The position numbers and the translations under genes were made by a program. Shown here in pieces: positions 8,638 through 17,857 of a stretch of 64,000 nucleotides of DNA (within the stretch, counting starts at the first letter, position 1; the number at the start of each line of letters is the position of its first letter). The notes beneath the pieces are model-generated. The model searched no databases. It had not been told where the DNA came from and worked only from the letters and a program-made list of their open reading frames with translations. Source of the stretch: an uncultured bacterium (lineage in GTDB: Bacteria; Bacillota; Clostridia; Christensenellales; HGM11417); the NCBI GenBank assembly GCA_905215695.1, contig CAJMQN010000006.1, positions 90,483 through 154,482 of the forward strand, in the 5' to 3' direction.

Positions 8638-9485
8638 TTCAGTTTCTCCTCCAAAAAGCAAACGGCTCTTTTGATGTCCTCTTCGGGGGTATCGCCGCAC
8701 TCGCGCTCGATTGTCAGAAAACCGTCATAGCCGATTTCCTTCAGCGCGCCGATGTACGCGCTCCAATCGACGCCGCCCTCGCCGAGCGGAACTTCCCGGA
8801 AACAAGCTTCTGCATTCTCGAGGGGGGACAGTCCGTAGTAGTCCGGGCAGTACAGCCTGCGCGTATCGAAGGGCTTAAACTGAATACCGTCTTTGGCATG
8901 CGTGTGGACAATATAGTCCCGAAGGGTATAGACCGCTTGAACAGGGTCGTCGCCTGCGCACATAACGAGATTCGCGGGGTCGAGGTTGACGGATACGCCC
9001 CTGCTCCCGAGTTTGTCGAGAAAACTCTTTAAAAACTCCGCTTTTTCGGGACCTGTTTCGACGGCAAACCGTCCTCCGACGGAGTCCGCAAATTCCGCGA
9101 GTTCCCGGCAGACCCGGTGCATACTCTCGTACTGCGTCGTGTTTTCGTCCTCGGGGACGACCCCGATGTGCGTGGTCACGATGGGAGTGCCGAGCTCCCG
9201 CGCGGTCTCTAACATGCGTTTTTCGTCCTCGATGAGCGCGCGGCACTCCTCGGGCTTGTAGTACATACGGCACCCGACGTCCCCGCAGAGCGCGGAGAAG
9301 ACCAATCCCTCTCCCGAAACAATCCGCTTTGTCTCCGCAATTTCCGCGGAAGTCATGCGCGCCCGCAACACTTCGCCGTTGGCGTAGGTTTGAATACCCT
9401 GCGCGCCGAGCTTTGCTGCGAGTTTGACCGCCTCCGGGAAGGGGCGCCGGAAACTCTCCGTCATCGCACCGATTTTTAACATCAT
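8634..9485 (-). CDS. Sugar phosphate isomerase/epimerase (xylose isomerase-like TIM barrel)
   Basis: 283 residues from ATG at 9485, 8 nt after AGGAG. The barrel shows the metal-binding pattern of the AP-endonuclease-2 family: FAVETGP, VNLDPANL, HTHAKDG and a final TIERE. This fold covers inosose dehydratases, tagatose epimerases and related enzymes. Operon with the Gfo/Idh dehydrogenase, so the two probably act successively on one sugar acid, keto-sugar or cyclitol. Confidence 0.87.
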   Translation of the reverse strand: MMLKIGAMTESFRRPFPEAVKLAAKLGAQGIQTYANGEVLRARMTSAEIAETKRIVSGEGLVFSALCGDVGCRMYYKPEECRALIEDEKRMLETARELGTPIVTTHIGVVPEDENTTQYESMHRVCRELAEFADSVGGRFAVETGPEKAEFLKSFLDKLGSRGVSVNLDPANLVMCAGDDPVQAVYTLRDYIVHTHAKDGIQFKPFDTRRLYCPDYYGLSPLENAEACFREVPLGEGGVDWSAYIGALKEIGYDGFLTIERECGDTPEEDIKRAVCFLEEKLK

Positions 9486-9515
9486 AAACAAATCTCCTAT
9501 CGGTCATTGGAAGGA

Positions 9516-9554
9516 GAAAAACCCCTTCTGCGGATATCATACCGCAAAAGGGGC
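9516..9554 (-). terminator. Terminator after the AraC gene (minus strand)
   Basis: CCCCTT-TGCGG / CCGCA-AAGGGG stem (one mismatch) around ATATCATA, followed on the minus strand by five T. It separates the AraC gene from the isomerase gene read in the same direction; read-through is possible. Confidence 0.7.
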
Positions 9555-9593
9555 GTCCGGTCTATGCAAAACACAAGAGATTCATCCCAAAAG

Positions 9594-10361
9594 TTAAGAT
9601 TGTTCGTGCCGCCGCAACGCACGGTAAAAAGTATTGAGACTGTTAAAACCGCAGTCGGAAGCAATCTCAAGCACGGTTTCGGAACGGTTTGTGCTGTCGA
9701 GTCTAGCCTTGGCGCGTTGAAGCCGCAATCGGTTGACGTAATCCTTTAAGTGCATGCCGGTCACGCGGTTGAACATGGCGGAAAAATAATTTTTACTGTA
9801 CCCGAACGCGGCGGCGAGTCCCTCGAGCGTGAGGCTTTCGGTTAAATGGTCCTCGATATATTGGAGAATAGGGGCGGCGGAGACTGCTTTGGGGTCAATT
9901 CTGCGCGTCGGCGGGTAAGCCTTCGCAAGCAGACCGAACAGAAAATTGATGAGTCCGTAATGCATGAGAAAGTCCGAATTTTCCCAATTCTCCTCGATGG
10001 TCCGAAACCATGCAAAAATGCGGTCGGTATAAGGTCCTCTCGGCAGGAAGTTCTCGAAGGTTGCAGAGTGAATGCTTAAAAATTTTTGGAGCGTGCTCTG
10101 TGAAATGGTGAGCACGAAATCCTCATTTCCGGGTGCGCAAAGGAAATCGTGAACATGGTAGCTTGGAATCACCGCAATTTCTCCCGCCGTGAGCACACGG
10201 GAATCGCCGTTGATAAAGACTTCGATTTGTCCCTGAATGACGCCTACGACTTCGGTTGCGAGGTGAAAGTGCGTATAACATTTTCCTCCGTAGCTGTGTT
10301 CAAAATAGAGATGGTCGGTCTCGTCTGAACGCTTGTCATAGACTATGCCGCTCGTTTTCAT
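9594..10361 (-). CDS. AraC-family regulator with N-terminal cupin domain
   Basis: 255 residues from ATG at 10361. A cupin sensor (HFHLATEVV, IPSYHVHDF) occupies about 1-95. A two-helix-turn-helix AraC domain covers about 165-255 (LEGLAAAFGYSKNYFSAMFN and VLEIASDCGFNSLNTFYRAL). Divergent from the GH20-like gene. Close paralogue of the regulator at 29516-30286 (shared YFSxMFNRVTGMHLK). Inferred activator of neighbouring glycan genes on binding a sugar. Confidence 0.9.
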   Translation of the reverse strand: MKTSGIVYDKRSDETDHLYFEHSYGGKCYTHFHLATEVVGVIQGQIEVFINGDSRVLTAGEIAVIPSYHVHDFLCAPGNEDFVLTISQSTLQKFLSIHSATFENFLPRGPYTDRIFAWFRTIEENWENSDFLMHYGLINFLFGLLAKAYPPTRRIDPKAVSAAPILQYIEDHLTESLTLEGLAAAFGYSKNYFSAMFNRVTGMHLKDYVNRLRLQRAKARLDSTNRSETVLEIASDCGFNSLNTFYRALRRHEQS

Positions 10362-10513
10362 TCCCTCCGAACCTCCTTTTTTTTCATCATATCCCAAACT
10401 TCTCCTGTTGTCAACCCTAAAATCGTAATTATTGACATATTTTAGCTTGTTTTTGGGTAGATTTTGCTCGTCCGGCGCGTTATGATAGGAATAGAATCAA
10501 AGGGGAAATGGGA

Positions 10514-12313
10514 ATGAGAGTCAACATTTCGGAACTGAACGGGGAATGCCTCGGCGCATTTTTTGAGACCTGTAGGTTCACGGGGCTCAAGCCTTCGCCG
10601 GAGGGTGTGGTTCTTCGTGCGGAAAAGAGGCTCGAACCCGGCGTTTGCGTTCGTCGGAGTGAAGAGGGGATTCTCATTCGCTATTCGGAGCTGTCTCTCT
10701 TTTGCCGTGCGCTCGGAAGACTTGAAGAGGAATGGGAGGAGACTCCGGACTTTGGAACGCGTGCGGTCATGTTGGATATGAGCCGGAACGGCGTCATGAC
10801 TCCCGAAGCGGCAGAGGATTTTGCGCGGAGCGCGGCTCTGCTCGGTTTCAATCGGATACAGTTCTATCTTGAAGATATTTACGAAGTGCCCGAAGAGCCC
10901 TACTTCGGCGCCCTGCGCGGTCGTTATACGCCGGAAGAAATCTCCCGTATCGAAGAGGTATCGCACAGGCTCGGGCTCGAACTGATGCCATGTATCCAAA
11001 CACTCGCGCATTTCAACGCCCCCTTCAAGTGGTGGAGATATGCCGAGCGTATCGTGGATTGCGAGGACATTCTGCTCATGGACAGCGAGGAGAGCGATCT
11101 CTTCTTGCGTCATCTTATTTCGTCGATTGCGAGGATATTTTCTTCCCGAAATATTCATGTGGGCATGGATGAGGCGTTCCGCATGTGCTGTGGAAAATAT
11201 CGCGCATTGCACGGGCGGCAGGACCCGGCGAAAGTCTTTTTCCGTCACCTTGAGAAGGTTTGCGCGCTATGCCAAGAGTTTGGCTTGAAGCCTGCAATTT
11301 GGAGCGACATGGCGTATGAGAGTGCGCAGGGAGAGCGAGTGGAACTTCCGAAAAACCTCGCGCTCGTCTATTGGGAATATTCCTGCACCGAAGAAGAAAA
11401 GTATTTTGAAATTTTGAATCGGCATCGAATGCTCTTTGCAAATGAGGTGCGCTTTGCGGGCTGTGCGCTGACCCATGCAGGCGTTGTGCCTGACAACGGG
11501 AACGCCTTCCGAACCGCTCCGCCCGCCGTCGCCGCCTGTAGGCGCGCGGGAGTGCGGGATGTGACGGTGACAATGTGGGGGGACGACGGGCAGGAGTGTT
11601 CGCGTTGGGCGGCAATACCCTCTCTCGTTCTTTGGGCGCAATTGCTCTGCGGCGGGGAAACGGAAGAGTCCGTTTTGACTCTCCGCGCGGCGCGCAGTTT
11701 CGGTGCGGAGTGGAAAAACTTTTCCGCAATCGATAAAATCTGGCGTTTTCGTAAAGGTGAACCCTTCAACACCGCGGCAAAGTATCTCCTTTACAACGAC
11801 CCTCTGTTGGGAATTTTCGATTCGCTTGCGGGGGATGGGAGTTACGCGAAACATTACCGCCGCACCGCCTCCGAATTGGCGGCAATCGTGGCGCGCGGCG
11901 GCAGATATTCCAAACTTTTCAACACCTATGCCGCGCTCTGCCGAGCGCTCGAGATGAAGTGCGACCTTGGCGTCCGTTTGAAGAATTGTTACGATGCGGG
12001 AAACAGGGTTGGTTTGGAGGCACTCCGCACGGAGCTTCCCGAGCTGCTCGACCGCTTGCGGGCGTACCGGGACGCGCACTATTTACAGTGGACGGAGGAG
12101 AATAAAATTTTTGGTTTTGAGACCATTGATTTGCGAATCGGGGGACTCTGCCGCAGAATTCAGACCCTCGGCGAACGACTGAACGGCTATTTGTCAGGCG
12201 CACTTGCGGAGCTTCCCGAGCTGAAGGAAGCGCGTTTAGACTTCACGGGGCACGGCGTTCCGAATACGTCAATGCCGACCTATCAGTATATGCCCACACC
12301 CGGCGTACTGTAA
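10514..12313 (+). CDS. GH20-type beta-N-acetylhexosaminidase-like enzyme
   Basis: 599 residues, no signal peptide. An N-terminal alpha/beta domain precedes a TIM barrel starting at about 88 (RAVMLDMSRNGVMTPE, then GFNRIQFYLEDIY). The paired catalytic Asp-Glu of GH20 is visible in NIHVGMDEAFRM near residue 220. The C-terminal 200 residues are helical. ATG at 10514 is chosen because AGGGG lies 8 nt before it; an ATG at 10508 would overlap that site. Cytoplasmic hydrolysis of imported N-acetylhexosamine oligosaccharides is the family expectation. Divergent from AraC; a -10-like TATGAT at 10481 without a good -35 fits an activator-dependent promoter. Confidence 0.78.
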   Translation: MRVNISELNGECLGAFFETCRFTGLKPSPEGVVLRAEKRLEPGVCVRRSEEGILIRYSELSLFCRALGRLEEEWEETPDFGTRAVMLDMSRNGVMTPEAAEDFARSAALLGFNRIQFYLEDIYEVPEEPYFGALRGRYTPEEISRIEEVSHRLGLELMPCIQTLAHFNAPFKWWRYAERIVDCEDILLMDSEESDLFLRHLISSIARIFSSRNIHVGMDEAFRMCCGKYRALHGRQDPAKVFFRHLEKVCALCQEFGLKPAIWSDMAYESAQGERVELPKNLALVYWEYSCTEEEKYFEILNRHRMLFANEVRFAGCALTHAGVVPDNGNAFRTAPPAVAACRRAGVRDVTVTMWGDDGQECSRWAAIPSLVLWAQLLCGGETEESVLTLRAARSFGAEWKNFSAIDKIWRFRKGEPFNTAAKYLLYNDPLLGIFDSLAGDGSYAKHYRRTASELAAIVARGGRYSKLFNTYAALCRALEMKCDLGVRLKNCYDAGNRVGLEALRTELPELLDRLRAYRDAHYLQWTEENKIFGFETIDLRIGGLCRRIQTLGERLNGYLSGALAELPELKEARLDFTGHGVPNTSMPTYQYMPTPGVL

Positions 12314-12321
12314 GCAATACG

Positions 12322-12432
12322 AAAATGTGTACCTTTTCAAACGAAGTACGAGCAACAAAAAAAAGGTTCGTTTTAAATCAAAACAGACCAATGTGACATC
12401 TTTGGTTGTGTTACGAAAAGGTACGCCTTTCC
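12322..12432. promoter_or_regulatory. Inverted pair of GGTAC sites upstream of CUT1 operon 1
   Basis: Left arm AAAATGTGTACCTTTTC (12322-12338) and right arm GAAAAGGTACGCCTTT (12415-12430) are inverted copies separated by 76 bp of A-rich DNA. Each is itself close to a palindrome (AAAGGTAC-CCTTT). The same arrangement, with the same spacing, precedes the second CUT1 operon at 32481-32587. Likely two binding sites for one sugar-responsive repressor acting by looping; a paired RNA leader cannot be excluded. Confidence 0.55.
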
Positions 12433-12459
12433 GTAACCGAAGAGACAAGAGGAGAAATT

Positions 12460-14469
12460 ATGGGAGCGCAGTGGATCTGGCACAGGAACGAATTTGAGTA
12501 TGACCTTTACCGTAAGGTCATGGCACGCCGTCGGGAACAGGACGTCCGAGCGAATCCGGGCTGGCTGATACCAGCCGTCTATCCGTACGTACGTTTTTTG
12601 AGGTATTTCAATTGCGAAGAGGACATTGAAGTATCTATCTGTGCGGAGGGAGAAATTTCTCTGCGCGTGGACAACGAACCGGACTTCCGTCATCATTTTT
12701 CGGGTACACTTTTTCTTCCCGCGGGCAGGCACGGCTTGCTTGTCGAAGTGTACAATCCAACCGGATTGCCCTGTCTGTTTGTAGAGGGAAAGGGCTGTGA
12801 GAGCGGTGCAGATTGGACGACCAACTGCGGAGCCGGTCCATGGCAGAAGGCGGCGTGTGGATTTTTCGACCCCGATCGGGGTCCTTCTTCCTACCGTCTC
12901 CCGATTCGTGAAAAAGATCCGGCGAGCATGGAGCGCACGCAAAATCTTGTTGGGGAGTCGGGCAGACTCTTTCTGTTCGACCGAGAAATCTTCGCCTATC
13001 CCGTGCTTCGGGAGGTGCGGGGATGCGGCGTTCTTTCGGTTACGTACGGAGAGAGCAGGGAAGAAGCGTTGGACGGCGAACATGCCGAACAGTCGGACCT
13101 GTTTCCCGTGCCCGAAAACGGAGGGAATATCATCGGTCCGCTCACCAAAGCATTTCGCTACGTATTTGTACCGGACAGAGAGAAAATAGAATTTTCGGGC
13201 TTCTCCTGTCTTGAGGAATACTATCCCGTTCCCAACCGTTCGAAATTTCACAGCGCCGACGAATTGTTGAACCGTATCTACGAGGTATCCCTCTATACGC
13301 TTGAACTGACCTCCCGAGAATTTTTTCTGGACGGACTCAAGCGCGATCGCTGGGTGTGGGCGGGAGATACCTATCAGAGCGAAATGATGTGTCTCTATTC
13401 TTTCTATGACAGAGAAATCATCAAGCGTACTCTGCTTGCGCTCGCGGGAAAGGACTTCATTCGTCAGCACGTCAACGGAATCATGGACTATTCTTTCTAC
13501 GTCATACTCGCGGTAGGGGATTATTACCGCTATACGGCGGACCTTGATTTTGTGAACGTCATCTATCCTCAACTTTGTAAACTCCTCAATTTCTGTCTGC
13601 ACCGCCGCAATGAAAGGGGATTTATGCAGAAGGTCGGAGAAGATTGGGTTTTTGTGGATTGGGCGGAATTTCCCACGGACGGTGAACTGTGCGCGGAACA
13701 AATCCTGCTCCTTGAGAGCCTGCGCCGCATGGCGGAACTTTCGGACCTGCTTGGCAAAGATGCCGAGGAGTGGCGCAAAACGGCGGAGACGCTCCGTCCG
13801 AAAATTGACGAGACATTTTGGTCGGAGAACGGGTACTGTCACGATGAGCGCCGGGACAGCGTGACGCGATACGGCGGCATCTTTGCCGTTCTTTTCGGGC
13901 TTGCGGACGAGGAGAAAAGAGAAGTGATTCTGCGCCGTACCCTTTTAAACGAGGACGTACAGGCAATCAAGACTCCATATATGAAGTTCTATGAGATGTC
14001 CGCGCTCGCGGAGCTTGGCGCGCGCGGGGAGATGCTCGACTATATCAAGTCCTATTGGGGGAGCATGCTGAACGAGGGCGCAACCTCGTTTTGGGAGGAA
14101 TACGACCCCAACGTTCGGGGGGCGGAAAAGTATGCCATGTACGGTCGAAGATTCGGAAAGAGTCTCTGCCACTCTTGGGGCGCAAGTCCGGTTTACCTTG
14201 TGGGAAGATACCTCGTCGGTTTGTCTCCCTGCGGGGCGGGATACGAGCGATTTACGCTTTCGCCCTATTTGGACGGAAAGACGTTTTTCGAGTCCGAGCT
14301 CCCTGCCGGAGAAGGTTTTGTTCGGGTAAACTATTGCGCGGAATCTCTCGAAGTATATTCGGACCGCGCGGACGGCACGCTGAAACTCGGAGACGATACC
14401 TATGAAATTTGTGCGGGGGAACCCTTCCGCCTCACATTCGGAAAAGGAGAAAAAAGCCTATGCAAATGA
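12460..14469 (+). CDS. Alpha-L-rhamnosidase-like glycoside hydrolase (GH78-type)
   Basis: 669 residues from ATG at 12460, preceded by GAGGAG; an upstream ATG at 12406 lies inside the operator region. No signal peptide, so cytoplasmic. An N-terminal beta-sandwich (about 1-270) leads to the (alpha/alpha)6 barrel. FFLDGLKRDRWVWAGD carries the conserved acidic motif of GH78, WVFVDWAE follows, and LNEGATSFWEE ... SLCHSWGASP closes the barrel. A small C-terminal beta domain follows. It overlaps the downstream permease by 10 bp, tying it to that importer and suggesting that the imported saccharide bears alpha-L-rhamnose. Confidence 0.83.
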   Translation: MGAQWIWHRNEFEYDLYRKVMARRREQDVRANPGWLIPAVYPYVRFLRYFNCEEDIEVSICAEGEISLRVDNEPDFRHHFSGTLFLPAGRHGLLVEVYNPTGLPCLFVEGKGCESGADWTTNCGAGPWQKAACGFFDPDRGPSSYRLPIREKDPASMERTQNLVGESGRLFLFDREIFAYPVLREVRGCGVLSVTYGESREEALDGEHAEQSDLFPVPENGGNIIGPLTKAFRYVFVPDREKIEFSGFSCLEEYYPVPNRSKFHSADELLNRIYEVSLYTLELTSREFFLDGLKRDRWVWAGDTYQSEMMCLYSFYDREIIKRTLLALAGKDFIRQHVNGIMDYSFYVILAVGDYYRYTADLDFVNVIYPQLCKLLNFCLHRRNERGFMQKVGEDWVFVDWAEFPTDGELCAEQILLLESLRRMAELSDLLGKDAEEWRKTAETLRPKIDETFWSENGYCHDERRDSVTRYGGIFAVLFGLADEEKREVILRRTLLNEDVQAIKTPYMKFYEMSALAELGARGEMLDYIKSYWGSMLNEGATSFWEEYDPNVRGAEKYAMYGRRFGKSLCHSWGASPVYLVGRYLVGLSPCGAGYERFTLSPYLDGKTFFESELPAGEGFVRVNYCAESLEVYSDRADGTLKLGDDTYEICAGEPFRLTFGKGEKSLCK

Positions 14470-15374
14470 CCGCTGTCCGAAAGAAACCGGTGAATTGGCG
14501 GAGAGGAATCTTTTTGCTTGGAATGACCATTGTGCCCCTCCTGCATTTTCTTGTCTTTTACGTATATGTAAACTTCAATTCGGTGCTCATGGGGTTTCAG
14601 GTGTTGGAGGGCGGAGACCTCGTGTGGTCGCTCGAAAACTTTTCTCTCTTTTTCTCGCAGATTACGGACACTGAAACTATCATCTTTCAGGCGTTCGGCA
14701 ACACGATGGTATTCTTTGCGGTACAACTTCTCGTCATCATGCCGCTGACCACCTTCATCGCGTACTTTATCTACAAACGCATACTCGGCTATCAATTTTA
14801 CCGTATCATATTCTTTCTGCCGACCATACTTTCGACGGTTGTTCTGACCATTCTGTATTCCAATATTCTTGGCGTCAAGGGACCGATTGCCTGGCTCGTT
14901 CAGCGAATCGCAGGGACGCCCGTTCCACCGGAATTCTTTGCGGACAGCCGCTACGCACTCTGGGCAATCGTGTTCTATGTCATCTGGACAGGGTTCGGAA
15001 CAAATTTGATTTTGCTCGGCGGCGCAATGAACCGTATTCCCGAGGAGACCATCGAGGCGTCACGGTTGGACGGAGCCGGTCTCTTCCGGGAACTTTGGCA
15101 GATCATTTTGCCCATGGTCTGGCCGACGATGACCACGCTCATCGTGTTCACCTTTGTGGGAATCTTCACGACTTCCGGTCCGATTCTGCTCTTTACCAAG
15201 GGCAAATGGAACACCTACACCATCTCGTATTGGATCTTCGAACAGGTCTATGCCAACAGCGGTCGCCCGGAGTACGCCTCTGCGGTGGGACTCGTGTTTA
15301 CCGTGGTCGCGCTTCCCATCGTATTGGGCATAAAACGCCTCATGGAACGCTGGCAGAGCGCCATTGAGTATTAG
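14460..15374 (+). CDS. CUT1 sugar ABC transporter permease (MalF/UgpA type)
   Basis: 304 residues, six predicted membrane helices. The EAA loop EASRLDGAGLFRELWQIILP contacts the ATPase. Start at 14460 is 8 nt after AAGGAG and overlaps the rhamnosidase stop. Works with the MalG-type partner at 15386 and binding protein at 16269. No ATPase gene is in the operon; a shared MsmX-type ATPase is presumed. Confidence 0.92.
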   Translation: MQMTAVRKKPVNWRRGIFLLGMTIVPLLHFLVFYVYVNFNSVLMGFQVLEGGDLVWSLENFSLFFSQITDTETIIFQAFGNTMVFFAVQLLVIMPLTTFIAYFIYKRILGYQFYRIIFFLPTILSTVVLTILYSNILGVKGPIAWLVQRIAGTPVPPEFFADSRYALWAIVFYVIWTGFGTNLILLGGAMNRIPEETIEASRLDGAGLFRELWQIILPMVWPTMTTLIVFTFVGIFTTSGPILLFTKGKWNTYTISYWIFEQVYANSGRPEYASAVGLVFTVVALPIVLGIKRLMERWQSAIEY

Positions 15375-15385
15375 GAGGAGGAAGT

Positions 15386-16246
15386 ATGAAACACAAATCC
15401 GCTCCCAAATCCGTTGCGCAGAGAATTGTGTTTGGCATCGTGTTCGCGCTGTTCGCGCTGTATGCGGCGACCATGCTGTACGCCTTCCTGTTCGCACTCT
15501 TCTCCGCACTGAAAACGCACGAAGAATTTGTCAATCACATGTTCGACCTGCCGCGTGATTGGCTGTTCTCCAACTTCGGGAACGCCTTCACCAAACTCAA
15601 GGTAAACCGCACGGATATGATCGGCATGATATGGAACAGCGTGTGGTACACAGCGGGAGGGACGGTGCTCTCTGTGGCGTGCGCGACGACGCTCGCCTAT
15701 GTCGTTTCCAAATTCAAATTTGTCGGTCGCAATCTGATTTACGCAATCTCCATCGTCATGATGGTTTTGCCCATCGTCGGAAGTCTTCCCGCCACCTACA
15801 AGCTCATCAAGGGTTTGGGCTTGGACAATTCTCCGGCGATTCTCGTGACTTTCTGCAACGGCTTCGGGTTCAACTTCATCGTGCTGTACGGCTTTTTCCA
15901 AAACCTCTCTTGGAGCTACGCGGAGGCGGCGTACGTGGACGGGGCATCCGATTTCAAAACCTTTGCGGGGGTCATGCTCCCGCAGGCGCTGCCCGCGGTG
16001 GTCTCTCTCATCATTCTTGCGGCAATCGGGATTTGGAACGACTATCAAGGACCGCTTCTGTACCTGTCGAACATGCCCACGCTCTCGGTCGGACTCTACG
16101 AATTTAACAACAATATGAAGTACAATTCGGACTATCCGACGCTGTTTGCGGGGCTGCTCATTTCTATACTGCCGATACTTGCGATATTTATCGTCTTTCA
16201 GGAAACCATCATGAGCAACACGGTTGCCGGCGGACTGAAGGGCTGA
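15386..16246 (+). CDS. CUT1 sugar ABC transporter permease (MalG type)
   Basis: 286 residues, six membrane helices, EAA loop EAAYVDGASDFKTFAGVMLP, and the typical C-terminal end NTVAGGLKG. Follows the MalF-type gene by 11 bp with TAGGAGGAGG as ribosome site. Closely resembles the permease at 32610-33458. Confidence 0.93.
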   Translation: MKHKSAPKSVAQRIVFGIVFALFALYAATMLYAFLFALFSALKTHEEFVNHMFDLPRDWLFSNFGNAFTKLKVNRTDMIGMIWNSVWYTAGGTVLSVACATTLAYVVSKFKFVGRNLIYAISIVMMVLPIVGSLPATYKLIKGLGLDNSPAILVTFCNGFGFNFIVLYGFFQNLSWSYAEAAYVDGASDFKTFAGVMLPQALPAVVSLIILAAIGIWNDYQGPLLYLSNMPTLSVGLYEFNNNMKYNSDYPTLFAGLLISILPILAIFIVFQETIMSNTVAGGLKG

Positions 16247-16268
16247 AATAAAGAAAAAAGGAGAAAAA

Positions 16269-17843
16269 ATGATGAAAAAAATCAGAACCGTACTTTGCAC
16301 GTTGATCGCCGTACTCCTGTGCCTGCCTCTCGCGACGGCATGCGGCAGAGAAAAAATCCTTGATTCGGAGGGGAACGAGGTCACCGACCCTTCCAAGATT
16401 ATCGAAATCAGCGTATGGGATTCCGGACTCGGCACGAAGTTTCTCTACAACCTCGTCGATGCGTTCAAAGCGCAGAATAAGGGCATCGGCGTGACCGTTA
16501 CGCCCTCGAGTTCGCAGGATACCTTCTACAACACGATTTCGGCGGGCGCGCGGGCAAACAGTTTTGACCTGTACTTTACCTACGGTCCGAAATTCCGTCA
16601 GTACTTTGAAGGGCAGCACAAGGACAAGAATTACCTCGAGGATCTGACCCCCGTGTTCCGCTCCACCGCAACGGGGGACACGCAGACCATCGAGTCCAAA
16701 TTTCCCGAGGCAATGCGCGAGACCCTGAAGGTCGGGGACAAATATTACGCGGGGCTGTGGCAGGCGAGCGCAAACGGACTCACCTACAACGCCGCGGAGT
16801 TTGCAAAACACCCGGAATGGAAACTCCCCAATACGACCAAGGAGTTACAAAATCTCGCGCTTGCGATTGCGGAGACGGGGAAAACTCCTTTTGTACATGT
16901 TCCCGGCTATTGGGAATATGTCTGGGCTGTTTGGTGGGCGCAGTACGATGGCGCGACAGCGCATCAAGATTTCTGGACAAAGGACTTTTTCGAGTACTTC
17001 AACGCCATGTACAAGGCGGGAAATTGGAATCAGAGTGCGGACTACGTGACGCCGGGCGTCAAAAAAGCGCTCGATGCGCTGTATGCGCTCGTATCGCCGG
17101 AGGGCTACACGCTCAACGGCTCCAATACGACGGACTTTTCGATTTTGCAGACCCAATATTTGAGCGGAGACGCGATGATGATGGCGACGGGCGGTTGGTT
17201 GGAAACCGAGATGGCGAAAAATCAGTCCGCCGGCAGTCAGGTTTCGGACAAGGATATCCGCTTCATGAAAGTACCCGTTCTCTCCTCGGTCGTGGAGTTG
17301 CTCGAAATCGAAACCGACGAGGAACTTTCCGCAATCGTCTCCTATATTGACAACGGCGAGACGGGGGAAAAGCCCGCTTCGGACGCGGATATTGCCAAAG
17401 TGCGCGCCATGCGGAATATCACCTATACATCGGGACCCGAAATGAACGTCTTTATTCCCGCCTACGCGGAGGGCAAAGAGGCGGCGAAAGAATTTTTAAA
17501 ATTCGTATATTCGGATGCCGGAACGAAGATTTATGTGGATACGACGCACGTCCTGCCTCCTTGGTATGCGGGGGACGCTTCCGCGCTGGACGTGTCGGAG
17601 TGGTCGGTATTCTCGAAGTCCCACCTCGAACTTCAAAAGTCCGCCAACTATATTTTCAAGGACTTCTCTCACCCGATCGTATATAACACGGCGCGTGCAA
17701 ACGTATTTTACGACACGCCGGAGAGCAAATTTACCGCGGCATACGCCAACGACCGCGAGACGGTCACAGCATTTTTGAGCCGGGAGATCGGACAGCTTTC
17801 AAAGGATTGGGCGGTATTCCTGTCCGCATCCGGTCTGAAATAG
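16269..17843 (+). CDS. Extracellular sugar-binding lipoprotein of the ABC importer
   Basis: 524 residues. Signal peptide ends in LATAC with lipidated Cys25. The mature part is a type 1 extracellular solute-binding protein (about 500 residues, large for the family). Conserved features include NTISAGARANSFDLYF in the first lobe and NVFIPAYAEGKEAAKEFLKF in the second. Third component of the importer with the two permeases upstream. The ligand is probably a rhamnose-containing or related oligosaccharide, inferred from the adjacent rhamnosidase. Confidence 0.92.
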   Translation: MMKKIRTVLCTLIAVLLCLPLATACGREKILDSEGNEVTDPSKIIEISVWDSGLGTKFLYNLVDAFKAQNKGIGVTVTPSSSQDTFYNTISAGARANSFDLYFTYGPKFRQYFEGQHKDKNYLEDLTPVFRSTATGDTQTIESKFPEAMRETLKVGDKYYAGLWQASANGLTYNAAEFAKHPEWKLPNTTKELQNLALAIAETGKTPFVHVPGYWEYVWAVWWAQYDGATAHQDFWTKDFFEYFNAMYKAGNWNQSADYVTPGVKKALDALYALVSPEGYTLNGSNTTDFSILQTQYLSGDAMMMATGGWLETEMAKNQSAGSQVSDKDIRFMKVPVLSSVVELLEIETDEELSAIVSYIDNGETGEKPASDADIAKVRAMRNITYTSGPEMNVFIPAYAEGKEAAKEFLKFVYSDAGTKIYVDTTHVLPPWYAGDASALDVSEWSVFSKSHLELQKSANYIFKDFSHPIVYNTARANVFYDTPESKFTAAYANDRETVTAFLSREIGQLSKDWAVFLSASGLK

Positions 17844-17857
17844 AAAAGGAGGGAAAT

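Noticed and set aside
12373..13842. 489-codon minus-strand frame opposite the rhamnosidase
   Set aside because: The plus-strand gene has clear family motifs throughout; the antisense protein shows none.
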